64,000 nt of DNA from Pseudochrobactrum saccharolyticum (GTDB lineage Bacteria; Pseudomonadota; Alphaproteobacteria; Rhizobiales; Rhizobiaceae), in contig NZ_VZPG01000001.1 of NCBI RefSeq assembly GCF_008801715.1, positions 248,001 through 312,000 of the forward strand, read 5' to 3'. The notes beneath the pieces were generated by a model. That model was not told the origin of the DNA. It saw only the letters and a program-made list of their open reading frames with translations, and searched no databases. The position numbers were made by a program, and so were the translations under genes. Each line of letters begins with the position of its first letter. Within the stretch, counting starts at the first letter, position 1. Positions 37,294-45,549 of the stretch are shown piece by piece.

Positions 37294-37340
37294 TGCAGAT
37301 CCCGTTTGTTGAAAAACTGGTTCCGCAATAGAGGGTGGAT

Positions 37341-37358
37341 ATGACACCGAATTAACAG
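37341..37358 (-). promoter_or_regulatory. Candidate Pho box upstream of ugpB
   Basis: On the minus strand CTGTTAA-TTCG-GTGTCAT has the 7-4-7 layout of a PhoB site (consensus CTGTCAT repeated), matching 5 and 6 of 7 positions. It lies 48 bp before the ugpB start. ugp operons are PhoB-activated in E. coli and in rhizobia. Confidence 0.6.
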
Positions 37359-37429
37359 GAATGAATCAGATTTATGAAACACACCGAAACCGGCAAGTTG
37401 CATAAATCTGCCACTGCCTGCCCTGTATC

Positions 37430-37531
37430 AGAGCATTTCCAGTTTAGGCTGAATCATTGGAAATGCTCTATCTTTTTGTTTTTACGCGTATTTTATCCGA
37501 AAACCGTTTCACACTTTTCGGGATGCGCTCT
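37430..37531. repeat. Bru-RS/RIME-type palindromic intergenic repeat
   Basis: Two hairpin modules lie in tandem. The first has 12-bp arms (AGAGCATTTCCA at 37430-37441; TGGAAATGCTCT at 37458-37469). The second has CCGAAAA (37497-37503) pairing with TTTTCGG (37515-37521) and ends in GATGCGCTC. The module order and the words AGAGCATTTCC and GAGCGCATCCCGAAAAG match the dispersed repeats of Brucella and other Rhizobiales. Confidence 0.8.
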
Positions 37532-37549
37532 AACCTAAACAGGCCGACC

Positions 37550-38137
37550 TCACGACAGGAAAATGAAATCCAGAATGATCGTGGAAAATAACAGGCCAAT
37601 CATCACATATTGAAATCGCCTGCGCTTAATATTCATCGCAATCAGAATAACGATGGTTTCCAGCACCATGACAACCGGCAGAACGACCATATTATCGGTG
37701 TCGTTTTTAATGAAGGATGTTCTGATCTGTTCGAAAGACTGCATGCTGTTGATGAAAATAAAGAGGGCAAAAAGCCATTTCTTTCTCGAAAAGAAATAGG
37801 TCTCGTAATCCCCGTATTCTTTAATGTCATCCGGCGTCAGGGTAACGCAGATGAAAAACAGACCAAAGACATAAAACAGCTCTAAGATATAAGTAACAAT
37901 ATCATAGGTTTTGCTGTTGCTCTCGATGAGATAATCCCACCAGAACTGAATAATCCATAAAAATACAACCAGTATCCAGCCGATATGGATATAGGATATT
38001 TTGTTCTTCGAAGGGTGCTGAATAAATTTGGACGCGAAGACCAGCAAGCGCGACAGGCACAGGCTTATGCCCATGCCATTGATAATGCGCATATGCGAAA
38101 AAACATCAGCCTGACTGACAAGAATATCCGCTGCCAT
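37550..38137 (-). CDS. Membrane protein of unknown function
   Basis: 195 residues from ATG 38137, which is preceded by GGAGGGGAG; two codons upstream is another ATG. About six hydrophobic segments cover most of the length (for example IGWILVVFLWIIQFWWDYLI, ILELFYVFGLFFICVTL, WLFALFIFIN, VVLPVVMVLETIVILIAM, FQYVMIGLLFSTIILDFIFL). There are no recognisable motifs and the loops are short. The composition is rich in Ile, Phe and Trp and the codons are AT-leaning compared with the neighbouring ugp genes. It sits beside a dispersed repeat, which fits a lineage-specific gene. I do not recognise a family. Confidence 0.55.
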   Translation of the reverse strand: MAADILVSQADVFSHMRIINGMGISLCLSRLLVFASKFIQHPSKNKISYIHIGWILVVFLWIIQFWWDYLIESNSKTYDIVTYILELFYVFGLFFICVTLTPDDIKEYGDYETYFFSRKKWLFALFIFINSMQSFEQIRTSFIKNDTDNMVVLPVVMVLETIVILIAMNIKRRRFQYVMIGLLFSTIILDFIFLS

Positions 38138-38209
38138 TGGCAAGCTCCCCTCCGGATAAGCGCATTATAAACTGCCGGATCACATCCCCTCCGGCTGTCA
38201 TTTTATTTA

Positions 38210-38452
38210 TTAGTAAATTATCAGCTCAAATGATGCCGACATAGTCAGAAGCAGAGCACCCAGAATTGCCAGAATCAAGCCGGTTCTGAAATGTTTGGAT
38301 GCTTTAACAACCAAGCCTTTGTCATCGCTTTGTCCCGCAGCACCATGCAGGGATGTGGAGAACAATACGATCAGCAAACCGATCAGCAGTGTGAATGAAC
38401 CCGCAGCACTCAGCAGATCACAGATAAAAAGCGTTAAATTGGTATTGGTCAT
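38210..38452 (-). CDS. Small two-segment membrane protein
   Basis: 80 residues with two hydrophobic helices (about 13-33 and 57-77) joined by a polar loop (HGAAGQSDDKGLVVKASKHF). It lies 72 bp upstream of the other membrane-protein gene in the same direction, so the two may be co-transcribed. No family is recognised. The short length and lack of motifs leave the gene call moderate. Confidence 0.5.
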   Translation of the reverse strand: MTNTNLTLFICDLLSAAGSFTLLIGLLIVLFSTSLHGAAGQSDDKGLVVKASKHFRTGLILAILGALLLTMSASFELIIY

Positions 38453-38691
38453 AGAAGCTTCACCGGACAGATTACAAAATTACCCGTGATGGTTATAAAC
38501 TCTGCCTGCTCATGACAAGCCTGAAGATTTCAATAGATCATAATGTTGAGCAATAATTCCCACCATAATTTATGCGCTTTTCTGATGTCATGCAGAAACA
38601 ACACTGGTCTTAACTTCGGTTCATGCGATACAACGCATGAATTATTAAAAGATGCAGCAAGCATGAATAAAAATACGGAGGAGCGCTCAAG

Positions 38692-39879
38692 ATGCATTAT
38701 GCGCGTATTACCGAGCGTTTGAGCAGCAAAGGCTCACACAAATGGGCTGTCCATATGCGCGCCCGCGAGATGAAAGCCGCAGGCGAAGATATTATCGAGC
38801 TGACCATCGGCGAGCCGGATATTCCGACACCTGCCGATATGATTGATGAGGCTGCCCGCTCCATGCGCGCAGGCCGCACCCGCTATACCAGCGGCCGTGG
38901 CGAGCCGTCGATTCTTGCAGCTCTGTCTGACAAATATTCGAAGCGTACCGGCCGCAAGATCAGCCAACAGCAGATTCTCTGCTTTCCGGGCACACAAAGC
39001 GCACTGGCAATTGCCATGCTTGGTCTGGCCGAAGAAGGTGATGAAGTCATCACCACCAACCCGTGCTATGCGACTTATGAAGGCGTGATTAAAGCAACCG
39101 GTGCCACACCGGTCTATGTGCCGGTCAGTGAAACCAACGGTTTCCGCCTGCAGGCTGCCGATCTGGAAAAAGCGATTACACCACGTTCGCGTGTGCTGCT
39201 GCTCAACTCACCGCATAACCCTACCGGCGCCATGCTGAGCCGTGAGGAAATCGCAGCCATCGGCGAAGTCTGCCGCAAGCACAATCTCTGGATCATCTCC
39301 GATGAGGTTTATGAATTGCTGGTCTTTGAGGGTGAGTTTGCTTCTCCGCTTGATCTGCCAGAACTGGCCGAGCGTACCGTTGTGGTTGCCTCGATTTCCA
39401 AATCCCACTCCGCGCCGGGCTTCCGCAGCGGCTGGTGCATCGGACCGGAAGAATTTACGGATCGCCTGCTGCCTTTGTCAGAATATCTGCTGTTCGGCGT
39501 ACAGCCTTTCATCGCAGATATGACTGCCTATGCGCTGAACCGTCCGGCAACCGCAGCGCAGCAAATGCTTGAAAACTTCTACCGCCGTGCGCAAAGGATC
39601 TCCGAGCGCCTCGATGGTCATGCCGGAATTTCCTGCAAGATCCCGCAGGCAGGCATGTTCATTCTGGCAGATATCCGCGCCACCGGCATGACCGGTGCGG
39701 AATTTGCGATGCGCCTGCTGGAAGAAGAAAAGATTGCGACTATGCCCGGCGATTCCTTCGGCAGCAATCTGGTCGGCTTTTTGCGTCTGAGCCTGAGCGT
39801 GGCGGATGACCAGATTGATGCAGCCTGTGCCGGTATGGTGCGGCTTGCACAACGTATCACACTGGAAAAAGCAGCCTGA
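38692..39879 (+). CDS. PLP-dependent aminotransferase, class I/II
   Basis: 395 residues, fold type I aminotransferase. Visible motifs are the N-terminal DIIELTIGEPDIPTPADMID, YTSGRGEPSI, GTQSALAIAMLGL (phosphate site), LNSPHNPTGAM with its conserved Asn, SDEVYELLVF, and the Schiff-base lysine in SISKSHSAPGFRSGW. C-terminal DIRATGMTGAEFAMRLLEEE resembles arginine-pyruvate transaminase AruH, so a basic or aromatic amino-acid substrate is possible but not proven. It converges on the ABC importer genes with a terminator between, so operon evidence is lacking. Confidence 0.85.
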   Translation: MHYARITERLSSKGSHKWAVHMRAREMKAAGEDIIELTIGEPDIPTPADMIDEAARSMRAGRTRYTSGRGEPSILAALSDKYSKRTGRKISQQQILCFPGTQSALAIAMLGLAEEGDEVITTNPCYATYEGVIKATGATPVYVPVSETNGFRLQAADLEKAITPRSRVLLLNSPHNPTGAMLSREEIAAIGEVCRKHNLWIISDEVYELLVFEGEFASPLDLPELAERTVVVASISKSHSAPGFRSGWCIGPEEFTDRLLPLSEYLLFGVQPFIADMTAYALNRPATAAQQMLENFYRRAQRISERLDGHAGISCKIPQAGMFILADIRATGMTGAEFAMRLLEEEKIATMPGDSFGSNLVGFLRLSLSVADDQIDAACAGMVRLAQRITLEKAA

Positions 39880-39898
39880 TTTCACCTCTTTCCAATAC

Positions 39899-39930
39899 AA
39901 AGCCCGCCTCAGTGATGAGGCGGGCTTTTT
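39899..39930. terminator. Bidirectional terminator after the aminotransferase and the ABC permease genes
   Basis: The stem AAAGCCCGCCTCA (39899-39911) / TGAGGCGGGCTTT (39916-39928) has a GTGA loop and is followed by T on the plus strand. Confidence 0.92.
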
Positions 39931-39946
39931 GTTTTACATATCAGTT

Positions 39947-41641
39947 TTAGCGGATCAGTGTCACATGCTTGGCACCAAATGCCCAAAGAATACCGCGCAC
40001 GATCAGCAAAGCTGCAATCACAATCAGCATAATACAGACCGAAAATGCCGCCGCCTGATTGACCGCCCCGCGATCAGACAATTGCAGCACAGAGATCGAA
40101 GCGACCTGCGTTGCCGGTGTGGTGAGAAAGATCACCGCAGACAGCGATACCATAGTGCGCATGAAGAACAGAACCCCCACGCCCAGCAATGTCGGCCACA
40201 ACAGCGGCAATGTCACTTTACGCAAAGTTGTCAGCACGCTGCCGCCAAGCATGGTTGATGCTTCATCAAACGAACCGCTGATCTGTTTCAGACTGGTTGA
40301 GGAGATCAGGAATGCGTGGGCATGGTTATAATAGACACTGAGAATAATGATCAAAGCAAAGCTGCCATAGAGGAAGTGCAGCGGGTTGGACGGATTGTTA
40401 AAGGCCAATACATAACCAAGCCCCAACACCATACCCGGCACGGCTGACGGCAAGATGGCCAGAAATGCCAGCGGGCCGGTGAGCGGATTCTTGAACTTCT
40501 GCACCGCAATTGCAGTCATACCGGCAATTGCCACACCCAGCACAGCCGTCGCCAGACTGATCTTCACACTGTTCCACAAAGGCGCTGTGCCGTTCTGCAC
40601 ATCAAACTGATAATGCTGAAGCGTAAAGCTCATATTATACGGCCAGAGCTTGACGAAGCTTGCCAGCACCACAATCAGAATGACACTCAGGATCAGCGCC
40701 ATTGTGAAATAGGCATAAAGCCCGAGCAGCAGATCACGTTTACCAGACGGGCGCACAACCATTGGCCGCGCCTGTGAGGTGAGCAGCGCCTGTTGCTGTT
40801 TGGTCAGGCGTTTTTCAACAATCTTGGCGGCAATGGCAGGCATCAGCAGCACAATACCGATCACCGCACCAAGGCCAAACTGCGCCTGCCCGATCACCTG
40901 ATTATAGACTTCTGTGGCCAGCACATTGAAATCGCCGCCAATCACCATCGGATTACCGAAATCGGTCATCACCAGATTGAACACCACGAAACAGGCTGCC
41001 GCCAGACCATAGCGGGTGGCAGGCAAAGTCTGGGTGCGGAAGATACGCCATGGCCCTGCCCCCAGCACTTCCGCACTTTCATGCAGCCGTGCATCGCTGA
41101 CAGCCAGCGCTGCCGAGAGGATCAGGAAAGCATAGGGAAAAGCATAAAGCGCATTAGCAATCACCACACCCCAGAAACCATAGATATCAATATCCATGCC
41201 CATCCAGCGGTTGAGAATACCGTTACGGCCGAGCAGCAGCACCAGCCCCTGCGCCTGCACCAGTGACGGAGCAAAGAGCGGAATAAGCGCCGCCATCCGC
41301 AACAGGGATTTAAACGGTACATGGGCACGCTGCAGCGTATAGGCATAGGCATAGGCCATGCCGGTCACAATAATGGTACAGGTCAGCGCCATACCAAGAC
41401 TGTTCAACACCAGCGTCCAAAAACGCGCGGTGGTAAAAGTGCGGGTAAAATTGCCGAGACCAAAACCTTCCGGCGTGCTGAAACCCAGCACCAGAATGGC
41501 CCAAAGCGGCATGACAAGGAAAATCAGGATCAGGGCTGTAATCCCGATCGTCATCGCCCAGGAAATGAAATTGTCGCTAAACAGACCGCGCTTTAAACCG
41601 GCACCGGTCGTCGTGGTTACAGAAGCCTCCGCACTGCTCAT
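39947..41641 (-). CDS. ABC transporter permease, fused double permease (2-aminoethylphosphonate/iron type)
   Basis: 564 residues holding two binding-protein-dependent permease domains in one chain, about 12 membrane segments in all. The ATPase-coupling loops read HESAEVLGAGPWRIFRTQTL (first half) and DEASTMLGGSVLTTLRKVTL (second half). This fused form is seen in Fe3+ importers (FbpB/SfuB) and in the putative 2-aminoethylphosphonate permease family. The start overlaps the ATPase stop by 4 bp. Taken with the binding protein and ATPase, I favour the phosphonate type, without certainty. Confidence 0.8.
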   Translation of the reverse strand: MSSAEASVTTTTGAGLKRGLFSDNFISWAMTIGITALILIFLVMPLWAILVLGFSTPEGFGLGNFTRTFTTARFWTLVLNSLGMALTCTIIVTGMAYAYAYTLQRAHVPFKSLLRMAALIPLFAPSLVQAQGLVLLLGRNGILNRWMGMDIDIYGFWGVVIANALYAFPYAFLILSAALAVSDARLHESAEVLGAGPWRIFRTQTLPATRYGLAAACFVVFNLVMTDFGNPMVIGGDFNVLATEVYNQVIGQAQFGLGAVIGIVLLMPAIAAKIVEKRLTKQQQALLTSQARPMVVRPSGKRDLLLGLYAYFTMALILSVILIVVLASFVKLWPYNMSFTLQHYQFDVQNGTAPLWNSVKISLATAVLGVAIAGMTAIAVQKFKNPLTGPLAFLAILPSAVPGMVLGLGYVLAFNNPSNPLHFLYGSFALIIILSVYYNHAHAFLISSTSLKQISGSFDEASTMLGGSVLTTLRKVTLPLLWPTLLGVGVLFFMRTMVSLSAVIFLTTPATQVASISVLQLSDRGAVNQAAAFSVCIMLIVIAALLIVRGILWAFGAKHVTLIR

Positions 41642-42708
41642 GACAGCACCCGTAAAGCATCTGCAGGCAGGTGCAGCGTTACTGCATCACCTGTTTGCGG
41701 CAAATACCCTGTTCTGTTGGCGGTGCCGTGCATTTCCACACTGATTTTAACGTCCGGCCGTTTATCCGGCACCACTTCCAACCGCGATATATGCCCCAGA
41801 TAAATCTGACTACGGATGGTTGCCGGAAAGTGATTATCATCCGGCATGGTTTGCGTTGCAGGCAGCAGGCTGACGGCCTCAGGCCGGATACCGACTTTAC
41901 TGACCGGTGCGGAACCGGAAACCTCTGCGGCATCCAGTTTCAGTACTTTATCGGCAAAATGCAGACTATTTCCGGTGGTCTTATCCAGCGGCAGAATATT
42001 CATACGACCGATAAAATCTGCAACAAAACTGGTTAAAGGTTGCTGATAGAGCGTCTGCGGCGTGCCGGTTTGTTCAATATGTCCGTCTTTCATCACCACA
42101 ATCACATCGGCCATCGCCAAAGCTTCTTCCTGATCATGTGTGACCATAATGGTGGTAATGCCGACGCGTTTTTGCAGTGCGCGGATTTCATTGCGCAATT
42201 CCTCACGCACCTTTGCATCCAGCGCGGAAAGCGGCTCATCAAGCAGCAAGAGTGACGGATTGGGCGCCAGTGCACGGGCAATAGCAATACGCTGCTGCTG
42301 ACCGCCGGACATTTGCGCCGGTAATTTCTCGGCCTGATTAGCCAGATGCACCAGATCCAGCATTTCACGTACCCGCGCTGCAATCTGTGCTTTTGTCCAG
42401 CTCCGGCATTCCAGCCCGTAGGCAATATTGCGCGCCGCTGTCATATGCGGAAACAGCGAATAGGACTGAAACACAACGCCGAAATTACGCGACCGCGCAG
42501 GCGTATGTGACAGGTCATTGTCGCCCAGCATAATCCTGCCGGAATCAATATCTTCCAGCCCCGCAACGGCACGCAGCAAGGTTGTCTTACCGCAACCGGA
42601 AGGCCCGAGAAAACATACCAGAGAACCATGCGGAATATTCAGAGAAACATTATCAAGGGCTTTCACTGCGCCATAGCTTTTAATGACATTCTGAATGTTC
42701 AAATCCAT
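41638..42708 (-). CDS. ABC transporter ATP-binding protein (2-aminoethylphosphonate/iron type)
   Basis: 356 residues. Walker A FLGPSGCGKTT is near residue 33, the signature is MSGGQQQRIAIARALA and Walker B is LLLLDEPLSALDAKVREEL. The C-terminal part is a TOBE-type domain (VGIRPEAVSLLPATQ; IYLGHISRLEVVPD), as in PotA/FbpC/PhnT ATPases. The start at 42708 has GGAAA upstream. The preceding 227-bp gap to the binding-protein gene holds a hairpin and a 20-bp palindrome, so expression of the ATPase and permease may differ from that of the binding protein. Confidence 0.85.
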   Translation of the reverse strand: MDLNIQNVIKSYGAVKALDNVSLNIPHGSLVCFLGPSGCGKTTLLRAVAGLEDIDSGRIMLGDNDLSHTPARSRNFGVVFQSYSLFPHMTAARNIAYGLECRSWTKAQIAARVREMLDLVHLANQAEKLPAQMSGGQQQRIAIARALAPNPSLLLLDEPLSALDAKVREELRNEIRALQKRVGITTIMVTHDQEEALAMADVIVVMKDGHIEQTGTPQTLYQQPLTSFVADFIGRMNILPLDKTTGNSLHFADKVLKLDAAEVSGSAPVSKVGIRPEAVSLLPATQTMPDDNHFPATIRSQIYLGHISRLEVVPDKRPDVKISVEMHGTANRTGYLPQTGDAVTLHLPADALRVLS

Positions 42709-42771
42709 TGGTATATTTCCTTTGGTATTTTGTTTTTATGGACGCAGCTGAAAATCCCTGCGTATTCCCCG

Positions 42772-42791
42772 TTGCATGAAATTTCATGCAA
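42772..42791. promoter_or_regulatory. Perfect 20-bp palindrome between binding-protein and ATPase genes
   Basis: TTGCATGAAATTTCATGCAA is fully self-complementary and lies 63 bp upstream of the ATPase start. A dyad of this size in a non-coding gap within an ABC operon suggests an operator. The protein that would bind is unknown. Confidence 0.5.
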
Positions 42792-42897
42792 ATGCTTATC
42801 AGACTGATTCAAGCCGCAGCTTTAAATCTCTGTTTTTCGTATGTTTTTTACAGCGCAGAAAACAGCTTGCTCAACGCTTTGAAAGCCGAAAGAGCAA

Positions 42898-42925
42898 GAC
42901 CGGACAGCTGCAAGGCTGTCCGGTC
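42898..42925 (-). terminator. Hairpin after the ABC binding-protein gene
   Basis: GACCGGACAGC (42898-42908) pairs perfectly with GCTGTCCGGTC (42915-42925) around a 6-nt loop, 10 bp after the binding-protein stop. No long T-run follows on the minus strand, so it is more likely a partial terminator or stabilising 3' hairpin. Confidence 0.6.
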
Positions 42926-42935
42926 TGATTAACAA

Positions 42936-43943
42936 TTAGCGCTCGTATTTCTTCTGCCATGTTTCAATGATCTTTGTGCGATCATCGGCTGCGGCTTTGA
43001 AATCAACCGCATACATAACCTTGGACACATCTTCAGGAAGACCGGCTTCTTTGAACTTGTCCGGCATTGCGCCGCCCGGAATCGTTACAATGGCTTTCCA
43101 CTTGTAATATTCGTCGGCAGCCTGCTTGCTCACAGTCCAGTCGAGAAAACGCTTGGCTGCGTCTTTGTTCTTGGATGTTGAAACCAGCGCATTGGCTTCC
43201 AGCTCATTACCCGCGCCTTCTGACGGGATCACCATAGTGATCGGATAACCTTCGGCAATATTCTTGATGGCACGCAGTTCAAAAGAGGCACCAACAGTAT
43301 ATTCGCCCATTGAAGCGACGTTACACGGCTTGGAACCGGATTTGATATATTGCGCTACGTTCTTGTCGAGACTGTCGAGGAAAGCCCAGCCCTTTTCTTC
43401 GCCCATCTGCTGGATCAGCGAGTCAATCTGAATATAGCCGGTGCCGGATGATGCAGGGTTCGGCATCACCACTTCACCTTTAAAGGCAGGGTCGGTCAGA
43501 TCGGCCCATGACTTCGGCATTGTCAGGCCTTTGGATTTCAAGCGCTCATTGTTTACGCAGAAAGCGGCCATATAACCGGTGACCGCAAACCAGCGGTCTT
43601 CTTTGTCACGGAACTGCGCAGGCACAGTTTCGATATTCGCAGGCTTATAAGGCTCCAGCGTTTTAATAATTTCAGGATTGAACAGCGAGGTAACTGCAAC
43701 GCCCCACAGCACGTCATGTTGCGGATTTGCCTGTTCGGCAATGATACGGGCAACAAGATCGCCATTGGACAGGCGCAGCATATTAATATCCAGATCAGGT
43801 AAAGCTTTTTTCGCCTCGGCGAGGAAAGCTGCGGCCTCATCTTCTTCATAAACAGTATAAACCGTCAGCGTCTCTGCCAGTGCAGAACCGGCCATCAGAG
43901 TCGCAGCCAGCGCCCCCAGAGTTTTCAGGTAAGTCTTGCGCAT
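42936..43943 (-). CDS. ABC transporter periplasmic binding protein (2-aminoethylphosphonate/iron type)
   Basis: 335 residues with a signal peptide ending at GSALA/ET (~23). The mature protein opens LTVYTVYEEDEAAAFLAEAK, and contains FAVTGYMAAFCVNNERLKSK, PKSWADLTDPAFKGEVVMPN and PASSGTGYIQ, typical of the Fe3+/thiamine/2-aminoethylphosphonate binding-protein superfamily. The tyrosine pair expected of FbpA-type iron ligands is not obvious near the C-terminus, and PNPASSGTGY is like the putative aminoethylphosphonate binders. GGGGG precedes the start. The upstream region carries a duplicated operator-like element. The ligand assignment remains tentative. Confidence 0.8.
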   Translation of the reverse strand: MRKTYLKTLGALAATLMAGSALAETLTVYTVYEEDEAAAFLAEAKKALPDLDINMLRLSNGDLVARIIAEQANPQHDVLWGVAVTSLFNPEIIKTLEPYKPANIETVPAQFRDKEDRWFAVTGYMAAFCVNNERLKSKGLTMPKSWADLTDPAFKGEVVMPNPASSGTGYIQIDSLIQQMGEEKGWAFLDSLDKNVAQYIKSGSKPCNVASMGEYTVGASFELRAIKNIAEGYPITMVIPSEGAGNELEANALVSTSKNKDAAKRFLDWTVSKQAADEYYKWKAIVTIPGGAMPDKFKEAGLPEDVSKVMYAVDFKAAADDRTKIIETWQKKYER

Positions 43944-44527
43944 ATCAAAGCCCCCATCCCATGGATTTTGTTTGAGTTTTTATAAAAAGTTCCCGCACAT
44001 AATGATGAAATAGCCACAGATATCAATGCGAAACTTTGAAAACACACCGGAACACGCTGCGCTTGCCCCCTCCCGCGGCAGTCATTCCCGTGGCCTCATT
44101 GGTCGCATAAACATGATCTCAGAATGAGACCATTCTTCAGACAATGCTCCGCACAACCTCACAGAAAGGCACATCTGTCAGGTCAGCTTCCGAATTCTCG
44201 ATTGGTCATATTATCGCGGTCGTTGAATGAGACCATTTAACGACGGGTACTCTGAAGTCTGTGACTGCAGATGTGTTTTCCACACCCGCATTGCATTCAC
44301 GATCTTGTATAAAAATCAGGGTTGAGTGACGGATCAAAAGCCGCCCCCATCAGGATAACCTCAAAACTGTGCCTGTGCTTTGGCTCATGCGCATGTCCGT
44401 AAGCGGCAAAAAACAGCGCATTTTGTCATAATAAACATTTCCGCAGACAGGCAATAAAACTGCAATATTTGCTGTCGTTTTCACGGTAACAAATATCGCA
44501 TTCGGTCAGTTACGCCATGCGATCAGA
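43944..44527. promoter_or_regulatory. Control region upstream of the ABC importer with duplicated element
   Basis: In this 584-bp gene-free stretch the composite ATTGGTC-N17-GAATGAGACCATT occurs twice with identical internal spacing, at 44098-44134 and 44201-44237, 103 bp apart. The outer words are near-inverted repeats (ATTGGTC / GACCATT). The region lies upstream of the ABC binding-protein gene and downstream of the DUF2865 gene, so it should control the importer. Confidence 0.6.
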
Positions 44528-45484
44528 TCACTCTGTACTGTGTAAAACTTCTATGCCTGTTTCCGGCCGCTCGCGACGACTCCCCAGATTGACCAGCATA
44601 TCATTACCGTCCTGCAAGAAGGCAGGTCCAACAATCCGTACAGCACGGTCAGACACATCTTTTTCAACGACCGGAACAGAAACCGGCGCGATTACCGGCT
44701 TAACAGACGCAATGGTTTTTTTCTTCGGTTTTGCGGAACCTGCCCGCACCTGCTCAATATAGGAAAAATACTTTGCCCAGTTACATTTCTGAAAATTCTC
44801 TGATGCCTGATAGGCATAGGCAGAACCCAGATTGACGTAGGATTCGCGTTTATCAACGGATACCATATCCGCAGTCTCGGCAGCAGGATCGCTCAAAACA
44901 TACAGATTGACATCGGGGGTCTCGCAGATGAAACGGCACTGCGCCAATGTCTCTTTTATCTTGTCGCTTCGGGCATATTGCGAATGCGGTGCCGGAAAAT
45001 AATATCCGTCAGACAGGCGCACACAAAACAGTAAAGGTGTTCCCGAATACTGACCGCCAAACAAATTGGTATTTTTGGCAAGCTGGTTTTTGTTGCTCAG
45101 CCCGCTTGGTTTTGATGATGTGGCAGTAAGAGATGTTCCGCTGCATTTTGCCAAAGCTGCGGCACTTTTCTGTAACTGTTTTTGTATGTCACCACGTCGC
45201 TGAGCCAAATCACGACACGCGTTAAAAAAGCCGCCCTGAGCATTTTCTGCCGTACATTTCCGGCCGCGCTCCATATTTTTCAAGGCAGTCAGCTGACGTT
45301 TTAAAATAATATCGGCAGCGATCAGGGAATTATCCGAACATGTCGCAGCAAGAGCAGGAGAGATTGTGCCCGTTACAAGCAGGACAACCAAGAGGAGCAA
45401 TGTCTGGCGAAGCGTAACACAACGCGTCATAAGCGCAGGCATCACCGGAAAACCCAACCTCTTTGACACCCTCCACTTAACCAC
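44528..45484 (-). CDS. DUF2865 domain-containing secreted protein
   Basis: 318 residues from a GTG at 45484 that has GGAGG at good spacing; ATG at 45442 is the alternative. The N-terminal hydrophobic stretch (TLLLLVVLLVTGTISPALAA) is a signal peptide. The helical part has LKRQLTALKNMERGRKCTAE, and the DUF2865 core follows: LLFCVRLSDGYYFPAPHSQY, then CRFICETPDVNLYVL with paired cysteines, and ESYVNLGSAYAYQ. A proline/lysine/valine-rich linker precedes the C-terminus. This alphaproteobacterial family is uncharacterised; a periplasmic or cell-envelope location is inferred. Confidence 0.8.
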   Translation of the reverse strand: MVKWRVSKRLGFPVMPALMTRCVTLRQTLLLLVVLLVTGTISPALAATCSDNSLIAADIILKRQLTALKNMERGRKCTAENAQGGFFNACRDLAQRRGDIQKQLQKSAAALAKCSGTSLTATSSKPSGLSNKNQLAKNTNLFGGQYSGTPLLFCVRLSDGYYFPAPHSQYARSDKIKETLAQCRFICETPDVNLYVLSDPAAETADMVSVDKRESYVNLGSAYAYQASENFQKCNWAKYFSYIEQVRAGSAKPKKKTIASVKPVIAPVSVPVVEKDVSDRAVRIVGPAFLQDGNDMLVNLGSRRERPETGIEVLHSTE

Positions 45485-45549
45485 AGTCCCCTCCGCGTGT
45501 TTATGTAACGGCCGAATTGAGCAAAGAATTACAAAGCTTTACCGATGAA

